Origin: Sphingomonas sp. Leaf230
GTDB taxonomy: Bacteria; Pseudomonadota; Alphaproteobacteria; Sphingomonadales; Sphingomonadaceae
Assembly (NCBI RefSeq): GCF_001421745.1
Contig: NZ_LMKW01000011.1
Location: 248,001 to 312,000, forward strand
Length of the DNA stretch: 64,000 nt
Direction of reading: 5' to 3'
Positions 21,480 through 30,719 of this stretch are shown here, piece after piece. The position numbers were made by a program, and so were the translations under genes. Position 1 is the stretch's first letter; the number at the start of each line of letters is the position of its first letter. The notes beneath the pieces are model-generated. The model had not been told where the DNA came from. It worked only from the letters and a program-made list of their open reading frames with translations, and did no database searches.

Positions 21480-22259
21480 CTATGCCGCCTCGATGCGTCC
21501 GACCGGCACGAGCAGGCAGCCGTTGCCGTCGTCCAACCCGGCCACCCGGACTCCGAATACATCGCCGAGCGTTTCCGCGGTCATCACCTGGGCCACGGGA
21601 CCGAACGCGACGACGCGGCCATCGGCGAGCAGCAGCGCGTCGTCGGCCGCGCGCTGTGCCTGGACGAGGTCATGGAGGACGATCGCCACCCCTGCCCCGC
21701 CGAGCGCATAGCCTCGCAGGCGGGCGAGCAGGTCGATCTGGTGCGACGGGTCGAGGCTCGCGAGCGGTTCGTCGGCGAGCAGCCAGCGCGGCTCGCCCGC
21801 CAGCACGCGCGCAAGCAGGACGCGCGCGCGCTCGCCGCCGGAGAGTTCGCCGACCGGGCGATCGGCGAGGTGCGTGGTCTCGGTGTCGTGCATCGCGCGG
21901 TCGACGGCGTCGCGGTCTTCGGGCGACGGGGCAGCATGGGCGCCGAGGTGCGGAAGGCGGCCGAGCGCGACGACATCGCGCGCAACGATGTTCCAGTGGA
22001 CCGTTGCGTCCTGCGGGAGATAGCCGATCGCGCGTGCGCGGGCGCGCGGGTCCATACTGGCGACGTCCTGCGCATCGAGGCGGACGCTGCCGGTGCTGCG
22101 GTCGACGAGCGCGGCAGCCGCCTTGACAACCGTGCTCTTGCCGGCGCCGTTGGGGCCGAGGATCGCGGTGACTCGGCCGGGGCGGAGATGCGCGGAGACG
22201 TCGTGGAGGACGGTACGTTTGCCGAGCTTCACGCGCAGTGTGTCGATAATCAGATCCAT
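21480..22259 (-). CDS. btuD: Vitamin B12 ABC transporter ATP-binding protein
   Basis: A 259-aa ABC ATPase for the FecCD-type importer. Walker A GPNGAGKSTVVK at about 35-43, Q-loop YLPQDATVHWN, signature LSGGERARVLLARVL, Walker B WLLADEPLASLD and switch His in VAIVLHDLVQA are all present. The ATG at 22259 overlaps the end of btuC by 10 bases, indicating translational coupling. Substrate assignment rests on the riboswitch and btuB upstream; sequence alone would fit haem or siderophore transport too. Confidence 0.92.
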   Translation of the reverse strand: MDLIIDTLRVKLGKRTVLHDVSAHLRPGRVTAILGPNGAGKSTVVKAAAALVDRSTGSVRLDAQDVASMDPRARARAIGYLPQDATVHWNIVARDVVALGRLPHLGAHAAPSPEDRDAVDRAMHDTETTHLADRPVGELSGGERARVLLARVLAGEPRWLLADEPLASLDPSHQIDLLARLRGYALGGAGVAIVLHDLVQAQRAADDALLLADGRVVAFGPVAQVMTAETLGDVFGVRVAGLDDGNGCLLVPVGRIEAA

Positions 22260-23218
22260 GCGCGGCCCCGTTCCTTGACCAGCAATCCGAGGAAGAACGG
22301 CGCGCCGATCATCGCCATCGCGACGCCGAGCCGTACTTCGCCAGCGCCGGGTGCGAGGCGGACGAGGCTGTCGGCAGCGAGCACGAGCGCCGCTCCACCG
22401 AGTGCGGAGGGGAGTAGCAAGGCGCTCGGGCGGTGGCCGAAGATCGGCCGCAGGAGGTGCGGTACGACCAGCCCGACGAAGCCGATCACGCCGGTCACCG
22501 CGACGCCTGCGCCAACCACTAGGCCGGTGCCGAGCACCACCAGCAACCGGACGCGACCCATCCGTATGCCTAGCGAGCGCGCCGCAGTCTCGCCGAGCGA
22601 CAGCGCGTCGAGACTGCGGCCGGTGAGCATCAGCAGCACGGCGCCGACGACCATCGGCGGGAGCGCGAGCGTCACGTCGTCCCAGCCGCGATCGGTCAAC
22701 GCGCCCATGATCCAGTCGATCACCTCGGCGACCGCATAGGGGTTCGGCGCGATCGAGATCAGGAACGCAGTCAGCGCGCCGGCAAGGCTCGAGAGCACCG
22801 TGCCCGCGAGGATGAAGGTGATCGCGCTCGGCGACCGCCATGTCAGCGCGGCGAGCAGCGCGACCGCACCGCCTGCGCCCAGCATCGCGGCGGCGAAGAT
22901 CGCGGGGCTCGAGCCGAGCCCGAACACGATCGCCGCTACTGCCGCGAGCGCTGCGACCGACGACACGCCAACGACTGCCGGGTCGGCGAGCGGGTTGCGG
23001 AGATAGCCCTGCAGCACCGCACCCGACAGCCCGAGCGTGGCGCCGAGCGCTAGCCCAAGCACCGCACGTGGCAGACGTAGCTCGAGAATGATCCACCAGC
23101 GCGGGTCGGTCGAGAACCAGGCAGAGGCCGGCACCCAGACCTTGCCGCAGCCGAGCGACAGGCCGAATAGGAGAATCACAAGCAGGACGAGCACGATAAC
23201 TTTGAGCGTGCGGGTCAT
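22250..23218 (-). CDS. btuC: Vitamin B12 ABC transporter permease, FecCD family
   Basis: A 322-aa polytopic inner-membrane permease of the BtuC/FecCD family. It begins MTRTLKVIVLVLLVILLFGL (ATG at 23218). Conserved stretches include RLPRAVLGLALGATLGLSGAVLQGYLRNPLADP (read in parts), VTGVIGFVGLVVPHLLR and the C-terminal GAPFFLGLLVKER. The frame is open to 23308 but that part lies in a repeat. A 157-base gap separates it from btuF in an otherwise tight operon, filled mostly by a 108-bp repeat. Confidence 0.94.
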   Translation of the reverse strand: MTRTLKVIVLVLLVILLFGLSLGCGKVWVPASAWFSTDPRWWIILELRLPRAVLGLALGATLGLSGAVLQGYLRNPLADPAVVGVSSVAALAAVAAIVFGLGSSPAIFAAAMLGAGGAVALLAALTWRSPSAITFILAGTVLSSLAGALTAFLISIAPNPYAVAEVIDWIMGALTDRGWDDVTLALPPMVVGAVLLMLTGRSLDALSLGETAARSLGIRMGRVRLLVVLGTGLVVGAGVAVTGVIGFVGLVVPHLLRPIFGHRPSALLLPSALGGAALVLAADSLVRLAPGAGEVRLGVAMAMIGAPFFLGLLVKERGRAWI

Positions 23219-23250
23219 CGAAACGCCTCCTCGCCCATGCCGACCACCGC

Positions 23251-23357
23251 CACCACCCCGGCGGAGGCCGGGGCCCAACTGGGGGACGGTCGTGACGGCG
23301 CGCGGCACTCCGTTACTTCCGCCATTCCAATTGGCCCCCGGCCGCCGCCGGGGTGGT
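23251..23357 (-). repeat. 108-bp palindromic repeat family, copy C, inside the B12 operon
   Basis: Outer arms caccaccccggcggaggccg and cggccgccgccggggtggt. The interior is more diverged than in copies A, B and D and reads ccaattggaatggcggaagt on the reverse strand. It sits between btuF and btuC, so it would be transcribed and could act as an mRNA processing or stabilising hairpin. Confidence 0.85.
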
Positions 23358-23375
23358 TCTGGTATAGTCGCCGCA

Positions 23376-24182
23376 TCACAGCCCCGCCCGAATGGCGGCG
23401 AGGCGTTCGAGCGCCGGTGGAATGGTCGGGCCGCCGCAATTGATCAGGACGCGCGGGAAGACGGCTTGCGGCGTGTTCGGCAGCAGGCGGCGGCGCAGTG
23501 TCGTGCCACGGCTGGCGCGTTCAGGGGCGATCACGACGGCGGGCGGCTGCGTCACGATCGTCTCGGCGGACAGCGTGCCGGTATGCGTCAGGCCGTAGCT
23601 CGCGGCGGCGTTGCGAAAGCCGACACGCGTCATCATGTCGTTCAGCAACGTGCTCCCCCCGGTCGCGAGATCGCCGCTGATATAGAGCAACGCGCTCGGC
23701 GAAGCGCCATCCTTGCGGCTCCAGCGTACCACTGCGCGGTCGATCTCGGCATTGATCCGCGCGCCGCCCATCGGCGCTCCGGCAGCGTCGGCGATCTGCG
23801 TCACCTGCGCCTGGCTCTCCGCGATCGAGTCGGGAATGCCGACCAGCAGCGTCTTCAGTCCGGCGCGCGCGTAGGCCGCCTGAGTCGCGGGCGGCGTGTA
23901 GGTGCTGGCGATGACCAGATCGGGGTGCAGCGCGATCACCTCCTCCGCGGTCCCGGCGATCCCGCGGAACCGCCTCGCGACGGCGATCGGGATCGAGGTC
24001 GCGGAGGGATCCTGCGAATAATGGCTGATCGCGGCGATCCTTGCGGGCGGCAGGATGCGGACGAGCACCGAATCCACGCACGGATTGGTCGAGACGATCC
24101 CCCCGCCTCCGCTCGCGGCGACACCTGGGGGCTTGCCGCAGCCCCCAAGCAGGAGCGCAAGGAGAATCGCCGCGCGCCTCAC
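23376..24182 (-). CDS. btuF: Vitamin B12 ABC transporter substrate-binding lipoprotein
   Basis: A 268-aa periplasmic binding protein of the BtuF/FepB type. Residues 1-15 (MRRAAILLALLLGGC) form a lipoprotein signal with Cys15 as lipid anchor. The body has STNPCVDSVLVRILPPARI, EEVIALHPDLVIASTYTPP and a C-terminal VLINCGGPTIPPALERL. It starts with GTG at 24182, overlapping the btuB stop as gtga, so translation is coupled to the receptor. Confidence 0.9.
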   Translation of the reverse strand: MRRAAILLALLLGGCGKPPGVAASGGGGIVSTNPCVDSVLVRILPPARIAAISHYSQDPSATSIPIAVARRFRGIAGTAEEVIALHPDLVIASTYTPPATQAAYARAGLKTLLVGIPDSIAESQAQVTQIADAAGAPMGGARINAEIDRAVVRWSRKDGASPSALLYISGDLATGGSTLLNDMMTRVGFRNAAASYGLTHTGTLSAETIVTQPPAVVIAPERASRGTTLRRRLLPNTPQAVFPRVLINCGGPTIPPALERLAAIRAGL

Positions 24183-26077
24183 TTCAGGCGCAACCGCACG
24201 CCGCCATAGGCCGCGCGGCCGTAATTACCGTAGCCTGCGATCGTTTCGTACCGCGAGTCGGTCAGGTTATCGACGCGGCCATAGACCGCGAACCGCTCGC
24301 CGATCGGCAGTTCCGCACGCACGCCGGCCAGCGCATAGCCGTCGAGACGTGTGGTATTGCTCGCCTCGTCGAAGCTGTCGCCGACCATCGTAACGGTGCC
24401 GCCGACGGAGAGGCCGAACGCGAACCCGTAATCGGCGTCGACGCTCGCGGTGTGCCTGGGCCGGCGCGCGAGATCATTGCCGAAATTGTCCCCGATCGAG
24501 CGGTTCTCGGTATCGATATAGCTGTAGTTGGCGGTCAGTTTCAGCGCGTCGACCGGGCGCAGCGCGAGCGTAAACTCGACGCCATCCGCTTCGGCACGCG
24601 CGACGTTGTCGTAGACGCCAAACGGGCGATTGGCGCAGATCGAACTGGGCGTCGTCAGCTCGGTCGGGCTGCAATCGCGGAAGTCGATCTGGTTGCGCGT
24701 GCGGCGATTGAAGTAGGTCACCCCGACGCGGCCGCGGTTACCGAGGAAGGCTTGCTCGACGCCGACATCGAAGTTGCGCGCGGTCTCCGGATCGAGGCCG
24801 CGGTTCCCGTAGTCGGAGAAGAGCTGGTACAAGGTCGGTGCCTTGAAGCCCTCGCCATAGCTCGCGCGGACGGTGGTGCCGGTCCGCAATGCCAACGCTG
24901 CGTTGGCGCCGAACGTCGTGTGGCTGCCGAAATCGTCGTGGTCGTCGTTGCGGACGCCGCCGGTGACCGTGAGGACGTCGAGCGGCTTGACGATCAGCTG
25001 GCCATAGACGCTGGTGATGCCGGTATGCGCGAAGGTGACGCCGTCGTTGAAGCGGCTGTTCTCGCGCTCGACGCCGGCGACGACGCGCACTTGGTCGAGC
25101 GGACGGAAGTCGCCCTGATATTCATAGCGTTCGCTGCGGCCGCGGCCGAGAAACGTCACGTCCCCACCGGGCTGCGAGTAATTGTCGCGGTTGATATCGG
25201 CGATCGTGAACGCCACGCGGTTGTTGAACCGGCCGTCCGCGAAGTTCGCGTACAGCCCCGCATAACCGTACAGCTCCTGGGTGGTGGCGTAGGCGGGACT
25301 GTCGGCGACCACGTAGGTCTTCGGGTCGAAACCGTCGTCGATGTCGACGCGGCTGTCAGCGAAATAGCCGCGCAGGTCGAGGCCGATGCCCGGCGCGAAC
25401 TCGACGCCGACCCGCCCGGTCGCGCCATATTGGCGATAGCCGTCGCGCTCCGTGCCGCTCGCCGCGGACGAGATACCGTCGGTGCGCAGATATCCGCCGG
25501 TCAGCGATCCGGACACAGGACCCGATTTGCCCGACACGCCCGCGCTCGCGAACACGCTGTCGGCATAGCCGTACTCGGCGTTGGCGCGCGCCTGCACGCC
25601 TTCGGTTGGCGCGGCGGTGATGATGTTGACGACGCCGCCGATCGCCTGGCTGCCCCAAGGCACCGAGTTCGGGCCGCGCAGGATCTCGATCCGCTCGACC
25701 GAGCTCGACAGGAGATTGCCGAAATTGAAGCCGCCGCCGGTCGACGACGGATCGTTGACGCGCACGCCATCGATCACGACGAGCGTCTGGTCCGCCTCGG
25801 CACCGCGGATGCGGACGCTGGTCAGCGCGCCGACCGTGCCGTTGCGCGTGACCGTGACGCCGGGCGTGGTCGCGAGCAGGTCGGAGACGATGGTGGTCTG
25901 CCGGCGCTCGATCTCGGCGCGGTCGATCACGGTCACGGCTTGGCCGATCTCGCTCAGCGGTTGCGCTGCACGGGTCGCGGTGACGACGATTTCGGGGGCG
26001 TCGGGGTCGGGAATGTCCTGCGCATAGGCGGGCGATGCGATCGCCGCGGCACTCAGGAGAAGGAAGAATTTCGTCAT
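24179..26077 (-). CDS. btuB: TonB-dependent vitamin B12 receptor
   Basis: A 632-aa outer-membrane receptor. The signal peptide MTKFFLLLSAAAIASPAYAQ is followed by the TonB box EIVVTATRAAQPLSEIGQ. The plug includes VIDGVRVNDPSSTGGGFNFG and SVERIEILRGPNSVPWGSQA, and the barrel ends YGRAAYGGVRLRLK. I chose the ATG at 26077 for the signal peptide. It is preceded by a cobalamin riboswitch and followed by btuF, C and D, which together fix the substrate as a corrinoid. The receptor controls passage across the outer membrane and the ABC importer takes over in the periplasm. Confidence 0.95.
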   Translation of the reverse strand: MTKFFLLLSAAAIASPAYAQDIPDPDAPEIVVTATRAAQPLSEIGQAVTVIDRAEIERRQTTIVSDLLATTPGVTVTRNGTVGALTSVRIRGAEADQTLVVIDGVRVNDPSSTGGGFNFGNLLSSSVERIEILRGPNSVPWGSQAIGGVVNIITAAPTEGVQARANAEYGYADSVFASAGVSGKSGPVSGSLTGGYLRTDGISSAASGTERDGYRQYGATGRVGVEFAPGIGLDLRGYFADSRVDIDDGFDPKTYVVADSPAYATTQELYGYAGLYANFADGRFNNRVAFTIADINRDNYSQPGGDVTFLGRGRSERYEYQGDFRPLDQVRVVAGVERENSRFNDGVTFAHTGITSVYGQLIVKPLDVLTVTGGVRNDDHDDFGSHTTFGANAALALRTGTTVRASYGEGFKAPTLYQLFSDYGNRGLDPETARNFDVGVEQAFLGNRGRVGVTYFNRRTRNQIDFRDCSPTELTTPSSICANRPFGVYDNVARAEADGVEFTLALRPVDALKLTANYSYIDTENRSIGDNFGNDLARRPRHTASVDADYGFAFGLSVGGTVTMVGDSFDEASNTTRLDGYALAGVRAELPIGERFAVYGRVDNLTDSRYETIAGYGNYGRAAYGGVRLRLK

Positions 26078-26204
26078 CGGCTGCGTCCTAACCAGAACCG
26101 CCAGCGACCATTCGCCGGGCGGCCAGACGTCTCTCGCTCGAGGAAACCCGGCATGACCGGAGCACTCGTCCGCGCCGGACACCCGCCCGCGCAGTGGATC
26201 GACC

Positions 26205-26390
26205 GTGAGAGGCAGGTCTCCTGGCTTCCGGGTCGCCGCGCCCACCCCGCCTTCCCAGGTCGAGACCCAGTGGCATATTCGGGGTGGCCGCTATCCGGTC
26301 ACAGTTGCGGGTACAGCGCCGGTCTTGCGGACATATCCGCGCACCGACTTCCCTTTTGATCCCGTCGCCGGGAACCCTTCACGTAGGCGA
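26205..26390 (-). promoter_or_regulatory. Cobalamin riboswitch upstream of btuB
   Basis: Read on the reverse strand, the segment ends in the B12 box agccaggagacctgcc (26226-26211), which matches the canonical sequence almost exactly. Upstream are gtacccgcaactgtgacc and gaagtcggtgcgcgg-type stretches characteristic of the class I aptamer core, and gaatatgccactgggtctcg. It is about 130 bases before the btuB ATG, so binding of adenosylcobalamin should repress the whole btuBFCD operon. The exact ends are approximate. The 26078-26204 stretch between it and btuB would carry the expression platform. Confidence 0.93.
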
Positions 26391-26484
26391 CATTAGTCGC
26401 GCGCCAGACACGGGTCAACGCGGCGCCTATTCATCCTCCCCGCCGGACGGAGTGGCGCTGAGTCAGCAGGCTCATGGTCCATCC

Positions 26485-26592
26485 CACCACCCCGGCGAAG
26501 GCCGGGGCCCAATTGGGAGACGTCGATAACGGAGCGCGGTGGCTCGTTATTGCCACCTTTCCAATTGGGCCCCGGCCTTCGCCGGGGTGGTG
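26485..26592 (-). repeat. 108-bp palindromic repeat family, copy D
   Basis: Outer arms identical to copies A and B. The reverse strand reads ccaattggaaaggtggcaat then aacgagccaccgcgctccg, so the interior matches copy A in inverted orientation. It lies between the B12 riboswitch and the next TonB receptor gene. Confidence 0.9.
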
Positions 26593-26621
26593 GCTTTAAT
26601 GAATGGCAGTGCTCGCCCAAA

Positions 26622-26677
26622 ATGTTCTCCCGCGAAGGCGGGAGGCCAGTCTAGTCCCCGCCTTCGCGGGGAAACAT
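26622..26677. repeat. 56-bp palindromic repeat, second copy
   Basis: Arms atgttctcccgcgaaggcg and cgccttcgcggggaaacat. It is nearly identical to the repeat at 4333-4389 and, like it, follows a 108-bp repeat. It lies just beyond the 3' end of the second TonB receptor. Confidence 0.85.
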
Positions 26678-26707
26678 GCTGTCTTCGTTTCCCTGGCAGG
26701 GAGGATA

Positions 26708-28771
26708 TCACCGCCCCCCGTAGCGCAGCCCGACCCAGATCGTCCGTGGCGTCGCGCGCTCGACGATGTTCGCACCGCTGATCCCCGCCTCGACGCGCTC
26801 GTCGAACAGATTCTCCCCGCGCACCTCCGCAACCAGCGAGCGCATGATCGGCAGCGCCGCATACCCGTCCAGCGTCGTCGCCGGATCGAGCACCCGCGTA
26901 TTCTGGTCGTCATCGAACTGCCGCCCGATATGCCGCACCGTCAGCGACAGCGCAGTCGCATCGCGCCGCCAGTCTACCGTCCCCGACACCTGGTCGCGCG
27001 GCGTCTGCGCCGGTCGCAAGCCGTCCAGCGCGGCGGTGATCCCCGAACCCTCGACCTTCGAATTCGTGTGCGACCAAGATGCCTGCGCGCCAAACGGCCC
27101 CGGTCGATACGACGCATCCAGCTCGAACCCATGCGCGCGGATCGCGTCGAGGTTCTGGCGAACGCGGTAGGTCGTCACCCCCGGCAACACCTGCGGCGGG
27201 TTGGTCGTCGTGACGTTCGCCACCGCATCCTTCAGCCGGTTGTAGAAATACGTCGCGGCGATGCTCATCCCCGGCGCAGGCGTCAGCGTCACCCCGCCCT
27301 CGACACCGGTCAGCCGCTCCGGCGCCAACAGCGCGTTCGCCGCGGTCGCATCGTTGCCGACACGGAACGGGCGATACAGTTCGTTGAGCGTCGGCAACCG
27401 CCACCCGCGATACCCGGCCGCGCGCAGCGTGATCGCCTCGACCGGCTGGTACGCAACGCCTGCCCGGCCGGTCGTCTCGCTGCCGTCGCGATCCGCATAC
27501 CGGAGGTTGGTCAACGCCGCGCCACCCGCCAGCGGCCGCTCGGACAGATAGCCACCGTCGATCGACCACCAGTCGACCCGGCCACCCAGGCTGAACGTGA
27601 AGTCGCCCGCGACCAGGCTCCCATCCGCGAACACGCCGGTCGTCGTCGTGCTCCCGCCAGCCTCGCGCCGCCGCGTCGGCACGGTATTGACGAACGTATA
27701 CAGCTCTTGCGTCTTGCCGCTGACCTCGCGAACATCCGCGCCCAGACGCAGCGTGATGCTCTCGCCCAGCGGCGGCGCAATCTCGATCCGTCCGCCAAGC
27801 CCGGTCGCGGGCGTATTATACTGATTCAACGACTGGATCGCGGTCGACCGCGCGGCATTGATGCTGTTGAAGCTGCTCGCGAACGCGCGCGTCTGCAGAT
27901 ACGCCAGCGCCGAATACCCCCAGCGCCCGCGCCCGATGAGCCGGACGCTCGCGTCCGCGCCTTCGCTCTTGTTGTCGGTAAAGTCGCTCCCCCGGTCGCG
28001 CCGATCGGTGAACGCGCTCGCATTCATCTGCAATTCGGTCTTCGAGCCGATCCCGACGACGGTCCGCAGCGCGCCCGACGCCTGCTCGTACGGCGCGGCG
28101 CGATCGACGATTCCCCGGCTTTCCTCGACGGTCGGCGTGAAGCCGTCCCCGCGCGCATAGGCTCCGGACAAGGTCGCAAACCCAGACCCGTGCACCAGTG
28201 CCGCAGAGCCCTGTGCATCGACCGAATCCCGGCTGCCATACGCGACACTGCCCTGGAAAGGCGCCGCCTGGTCCGGCGTCGCGCTCTCGAGCTCGACCGT
28301 CCCCGCCAACGCCCCCGGCCCCTGATACCCGCTCCCGCCGCCGCGCGTCACGCGAATGCGCCCGAGCCGCCCCGTCGCATACGCCGGAAACGCGACCCAG
28401 CCGCCGAACGGATCCGCCTGCGGCACGCCGTCGAAGATCAGCAGCGCGCGACTGGAGGCATTGCCGCCGATCCCGCGCAGCGAAATCCCCTGGCTGGTCG
28501 GGTTGGCGCTGCGTGAGTCCGACCGACGAAACTGCTGGAGCCCCGCGACGTCGGCCAGCACGCTCTCCAGCCGATTGCTCGCATTCGCCTGTATCCGCGC
28601 ACGATCGATAGTGACGACGTCGTACGCACGATCGCCGGGCGCATCGGCCAGCCCGCGCCCGGTGACGACGATGTCAGCCTGCTGGTCGCTAGGCGCGACA
28701 GTCGTCTGCGCGAACGCACCCCCGGACGAAATCAATACGAAGGCAAGCGTAGAGAGCGAGATACGGATCAT
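26708..28771 (-). CDS. TonB-dependent outer-membrane receptor
   Basis: A 687-aa receptor. The signal peptide MIRISLSTLAFVLISSGGAFAQ is followed by the TonB box ADIVVTGRGLADAPGD. The plug has GISLRGIGGNASSRALLIFDG and RLGRIRVTRGGGSGYQGPGA. The barrel ends RATPRTIWVGLRYGGR. It is a single-gene unit between repeats and a DUF4126-type gene, with no transporter or regulator next to it, so the ligand is unknown. No riboswitch or Fur-like box was recognised upstream. Confidence 0.92.
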   Translation of the reverse strand: MIRISLSTLAFVLISSGGAFAQTTVAPSDQQADIVVTGRGLADAPGDRAYDVVTIDRARIQANASNRLESVLADVAGLQQFRRSDSRSANPTSQGISLRGIGGNASSRALLIFDGVPQADPFGGWVAFPAYATGRLGRIRVTRGGGSGYQGPGALAGTVELESATPDQAAPFQGSVAYGSRDSVDAQGSAALVHGSGFATLSGAYARGDGFTPTVEESRGIVDRAAPYEQASGALRTVVGIGSKTELQMNASAFTDRRDRGSDFTDNKSEGADASVRLIGRGRWGYSALAYLQTRAFASSFNSINAARSTAIQSLNQYNTPATGLGGRIEIAPPLGESITLRLGADVREVSGKTQELYTFVNTVPTRRREAGGSTTTTGVFADGSLVAGDFTFSLGGRVDWWSIDGGYLSERPLAGGAALTNLRYADRDGSETTGRAGVAYQPVEAITLRAAGYRGWRLPTLNELYRPFRVGNDATAANALLAPERLTGVEGGVTLTPAPGMSIAATYFYNRLKDAVANVTTTNPPQVLPGVTTYRVRQNLDAIRAHGFELDASYRPGPFGAQASWSHTNSKVEGSGITAALDGLRPAQTPRDQVSGTVDWRRDATALSLTVRHIGRQFDDDQNTRVLDPATTLDGYAALPIMRSLVAEVRGENLFDERVEAGISGANIVERATPRTIWVGLRYGGR

Positions 28772-28819
28772 CGCCGCCGCATGGCAGCTTTTCGGCCCGC
28801 CCGGAATACACGTCCGGCG

Positions 28820-29284
28820 TCAGGCCGCGCCAAGCTTCGCCGCGTTGCGCGCAATCGCCGCCGCGCCGCCAAGAACCACCGCATCCTCGACGAAACCCGT
28901 CGGCGTCTGGCCGTACTGCGACATCGCCGCCATCCGCGCACGCCAGCCCGGATAGGACGCGGCCACCGCCGTCAGTCCGCCGACCGCTGCACCGATCCAC
29001 CGCTGCCGCCGCGGGACGAGCGACGCGCCCGCGATAGCCGACGTGACGAACCGCGCGGCCAGGCCGATCGCGACGATCCGGTCGGGCGCGGTCTTCTGCT
29101 TGTCCCCTGCCATCTCGCCGATCGCGAGCGCCAGCGCACCCGCCGCGACGATGGGATGCGACAGCAGCTTCGGCGCACCATTGTCGGCGGGCAGTTCGTC
29201 GCGAGCGGCGGCGATGGCGACCGCGGCGAGCGGCGTCATCGCGCGCTGGCCACCGACGAGGCCCATCAGGAAGGATGCGAGCAT
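28820..29284 (-). CDS. DUF4126-like membrane protein
   Basis: A 154-aa small membrane protein (MLASFLMGLVGGQRAMTPLAAVAIA...) with three or four hydrophobic segments and the RAMTPLAA motif near the N-terminus that I associate with the DUF4126 family; family membership is from memory. ccggagatc lies upstream of the ATG. It is divergent from the SDR gene at 29432. Function unknown. Confidence 0.75.
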   Translation of the reverse strand: MLASFLMGLVGGQRAMTPLAAVAIAAARDELPADNGAPKLLSHPIVAAGALALAIGEMAGDKQKTAPDRIVAIGLAARFVTSAIAGASLVPRRQRWIGAAVGGLTAVAASYPGWRARMAAMSQYGQTPTGFVEDAVVLGGAAAIARNAAKLGAA

Positions 29285-29431
29285 GATGATCTCCGGAAAA
29301 GCAGGTTCAATCGCATTAACGCACGCGGGACCAGCCGGGGTCCGCCGCCGATCCCCTTGATTCGACAGGGAAACCTGAACGCATGTCGGTCGTTCATCGC
29401 GGTATCTCCCAAAGCTTCAGGACACAGATCG

Positions 29432-30193
29432 ATGAGATTCGATGGTAAGATCATAGTGATCACCGGTGCCGCCTCCGGCATCGGCGAAGGCGCCGCGCGT
29501 CGTTTCGCCGCGGAGGGCGCGACGCTCGTACTCGGCGACAAGGACACGGACGGTCTCGCGAAGGTCGCCGCCAGCCTCGACGGCACGACCGTCGAAACGC
29601 TCGAAACCGACGTCTCCGACATGGCCGCCTGCGAGGCGCTCGTCGCCCGCGCGATCGATAAGTTCGGTCGCATCGACGTGCTGGTCAACGATGCCGGCGT
29701 CGACCATCTCGGCAAGCTCGACGAAGGCGACCTTTCCGAATTCACCAAGGTCATCGAAACCGACCTCTACGGCGTCGTCCACATGAGCCGCGCCGCGATT
29801 GCCACGCTGCGCGCGAACAAGGGATGCATCGTCAACGTCTCGTCGGTGTCGGGCCTCGGCGGCGACTGGAACCACAGCTTCTACTGCGCCGCCAAGGGTG
29901 CGGTGACCAACTTCACGCGCGCGCTCGCGATGGACGAGGCGAAGCACGGCGTCCGCGTCAACGCGGTGAACCCCTCGCTGACCTACACCGCGCTGACAGC
30001 CGGTATGAAGGACCAGCCCGACCTGATCGCGAAGTTCGAGGAGCGCATCCCAATGGCACGCGGAGCACAGCCCGAAGACATCGCCGGCGCCATCGCGTTT
30101 TTGGCTAGCGCCGACGCGCACTATATAACTGGGGTCAACCTGCCGGTCGACGGCGGCCTGTCCGCCTCGAACGGCCAACCGGCGCTCTCCTGA
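29432..30193 (+). CDS. Short-chain dehydrogenase/reductase, 3-oxoacyl-reductase-like
   Basis: A 253-aa SDR with [20 protein letters not shown] at the N-terminus, [17 protein letters not shown] near 88, catalytic Ser in [10 protein letters not shown] and Tyr/Lys in [18 protein letters not shown]. It ends with [18 protein letters not shown]. The frame is open far upstream but the fold starts at the ATG at 29432 ([12 protein letters not shown]). It is followed 16 bp later by msrB, so the two may share a message. Likely an NAD(H)-type alcohol dehydrogenase of unknown substrate. Confidence 0.93.
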   Translation: MRFDGKIIVITGAASGIGEGAARRFAAEGATLVLGDKDTDGLAKVAASLDGTTVETLETDVSDMAACEALVARAIDKFGRIDVLVNDAGVDHLGKLDEGDLSEFTKVIETDLYGVVHMSRAAIATLRANKGCIVNVSSVSGLGGDWNHSFYCAAKGAVTNFTRALAMDEAKHGVRVNAVNPSLTYTALTAGMKDQPDLIAKFEERIPMARGAQPEDIAGAIAFLASADAHYITGVNLPVDGGLSASNGQPALS

Positions 30194-30209
30194 GCGCGAG
30201 AGGATCACC

Positions 30210-30659
30210 ATGACCGACTATAAGAAAACCGACGAGGCGATCGCCAAGCTCACGCCCGAGCAGTTCCACGTCACGCAGCAGAGCGGCACCGAGCGGCCGG
30301 GCACCGGCGAATATCTCAACACGCGCGAGCCCGGCCTCTACGTTGATATCGTCTCGGGCGAGCCACTGTTCGCGTCCGCCGACAAGTTCGATTCGCATTG
30401 CGGCTGGCCGAGCTTCACCAAGCCGATCATGCCCGAGCACGTCGCCGAACTGCACGATCGCAGCCACGGCATGGTCCGCACCGAGATCCGTTCGGCGGGT
30501 GCCGACAGCCACCTCGGCCACGTGTTCGAGGATGGCCCGCAGGACAAGGGCGGCCTGCGCTACTGCATCAACTCGGCGTCGCTGCGGTTCGTCCCGCGCG
30601 CCGAGATGGAAGCCAACGGGTATGCCGCATACCTGCCGCAGGTCGACGCGGCAGGCTGA
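30210..30659 (+). CDS. msrB: Peptide-methionine (R)-S-oxide reductase MsrB
   Basis: A 149-aa enzyme that repairs methionine-R-sulfoxide in proteins. The catalytic Cys119 is in [13 protein letters not shown], and Cys64 in [13 protein letters not shown] is the likely resolving residue. [21 protein letters not shown] aligns with the family, but both zinc-binding CxxC pairs are absent (SAGAD stands where CGNCD is found in E. coli, and no Cys lies between residues 42 and 54). It is therefore a zinc-less MsrB. The ribosome site gaggatcacc is strong. A hairpin follows the gene. Confidence 0.95.
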   Translation: MTDYKKTDEAIAKLTPEQFHVTQQSGTERPGTGEYLNTREPGLYVDIVSGEPLFASADKFDSHCGWPSFTKPIMPEHVAELHDRSHGMVRTEIRSAGADSHLGHVFEDGPQDKGGLRYCINSASLRFVPRAEMEANGYAAYLPQVDAAG

Positions 30660-30672
30660 CGATGGCGCGTGA

Positions 30673-30697
30673 ACGGTGTGCCGCACGGGCACACCGT
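30673..30697. terminator. Hairpin between convergent msrB and the next gene
   Basis: acggtgtgcc and ggcacaccgt are perfectly complementary around a 5-base loop. It lies 14 bp after the msrB stop and 23 bp before the stop of the convergent gene, a position suited to a bidirectional terminator. There is no long T-run. Confidence 0.6.
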
Positions 30698-30719
30698 CAC
30701 GTCTTGACGAGACTTCTCT

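Noticed and set aside
24041-26359. A 772-codon open frame antisense to btuB
   Set aside because: Low-complexity Ala/Arg/Asp/Val composition, no ribosome site, and fully covered by a convincing TonB receptor and the riboswitch on the other strand.
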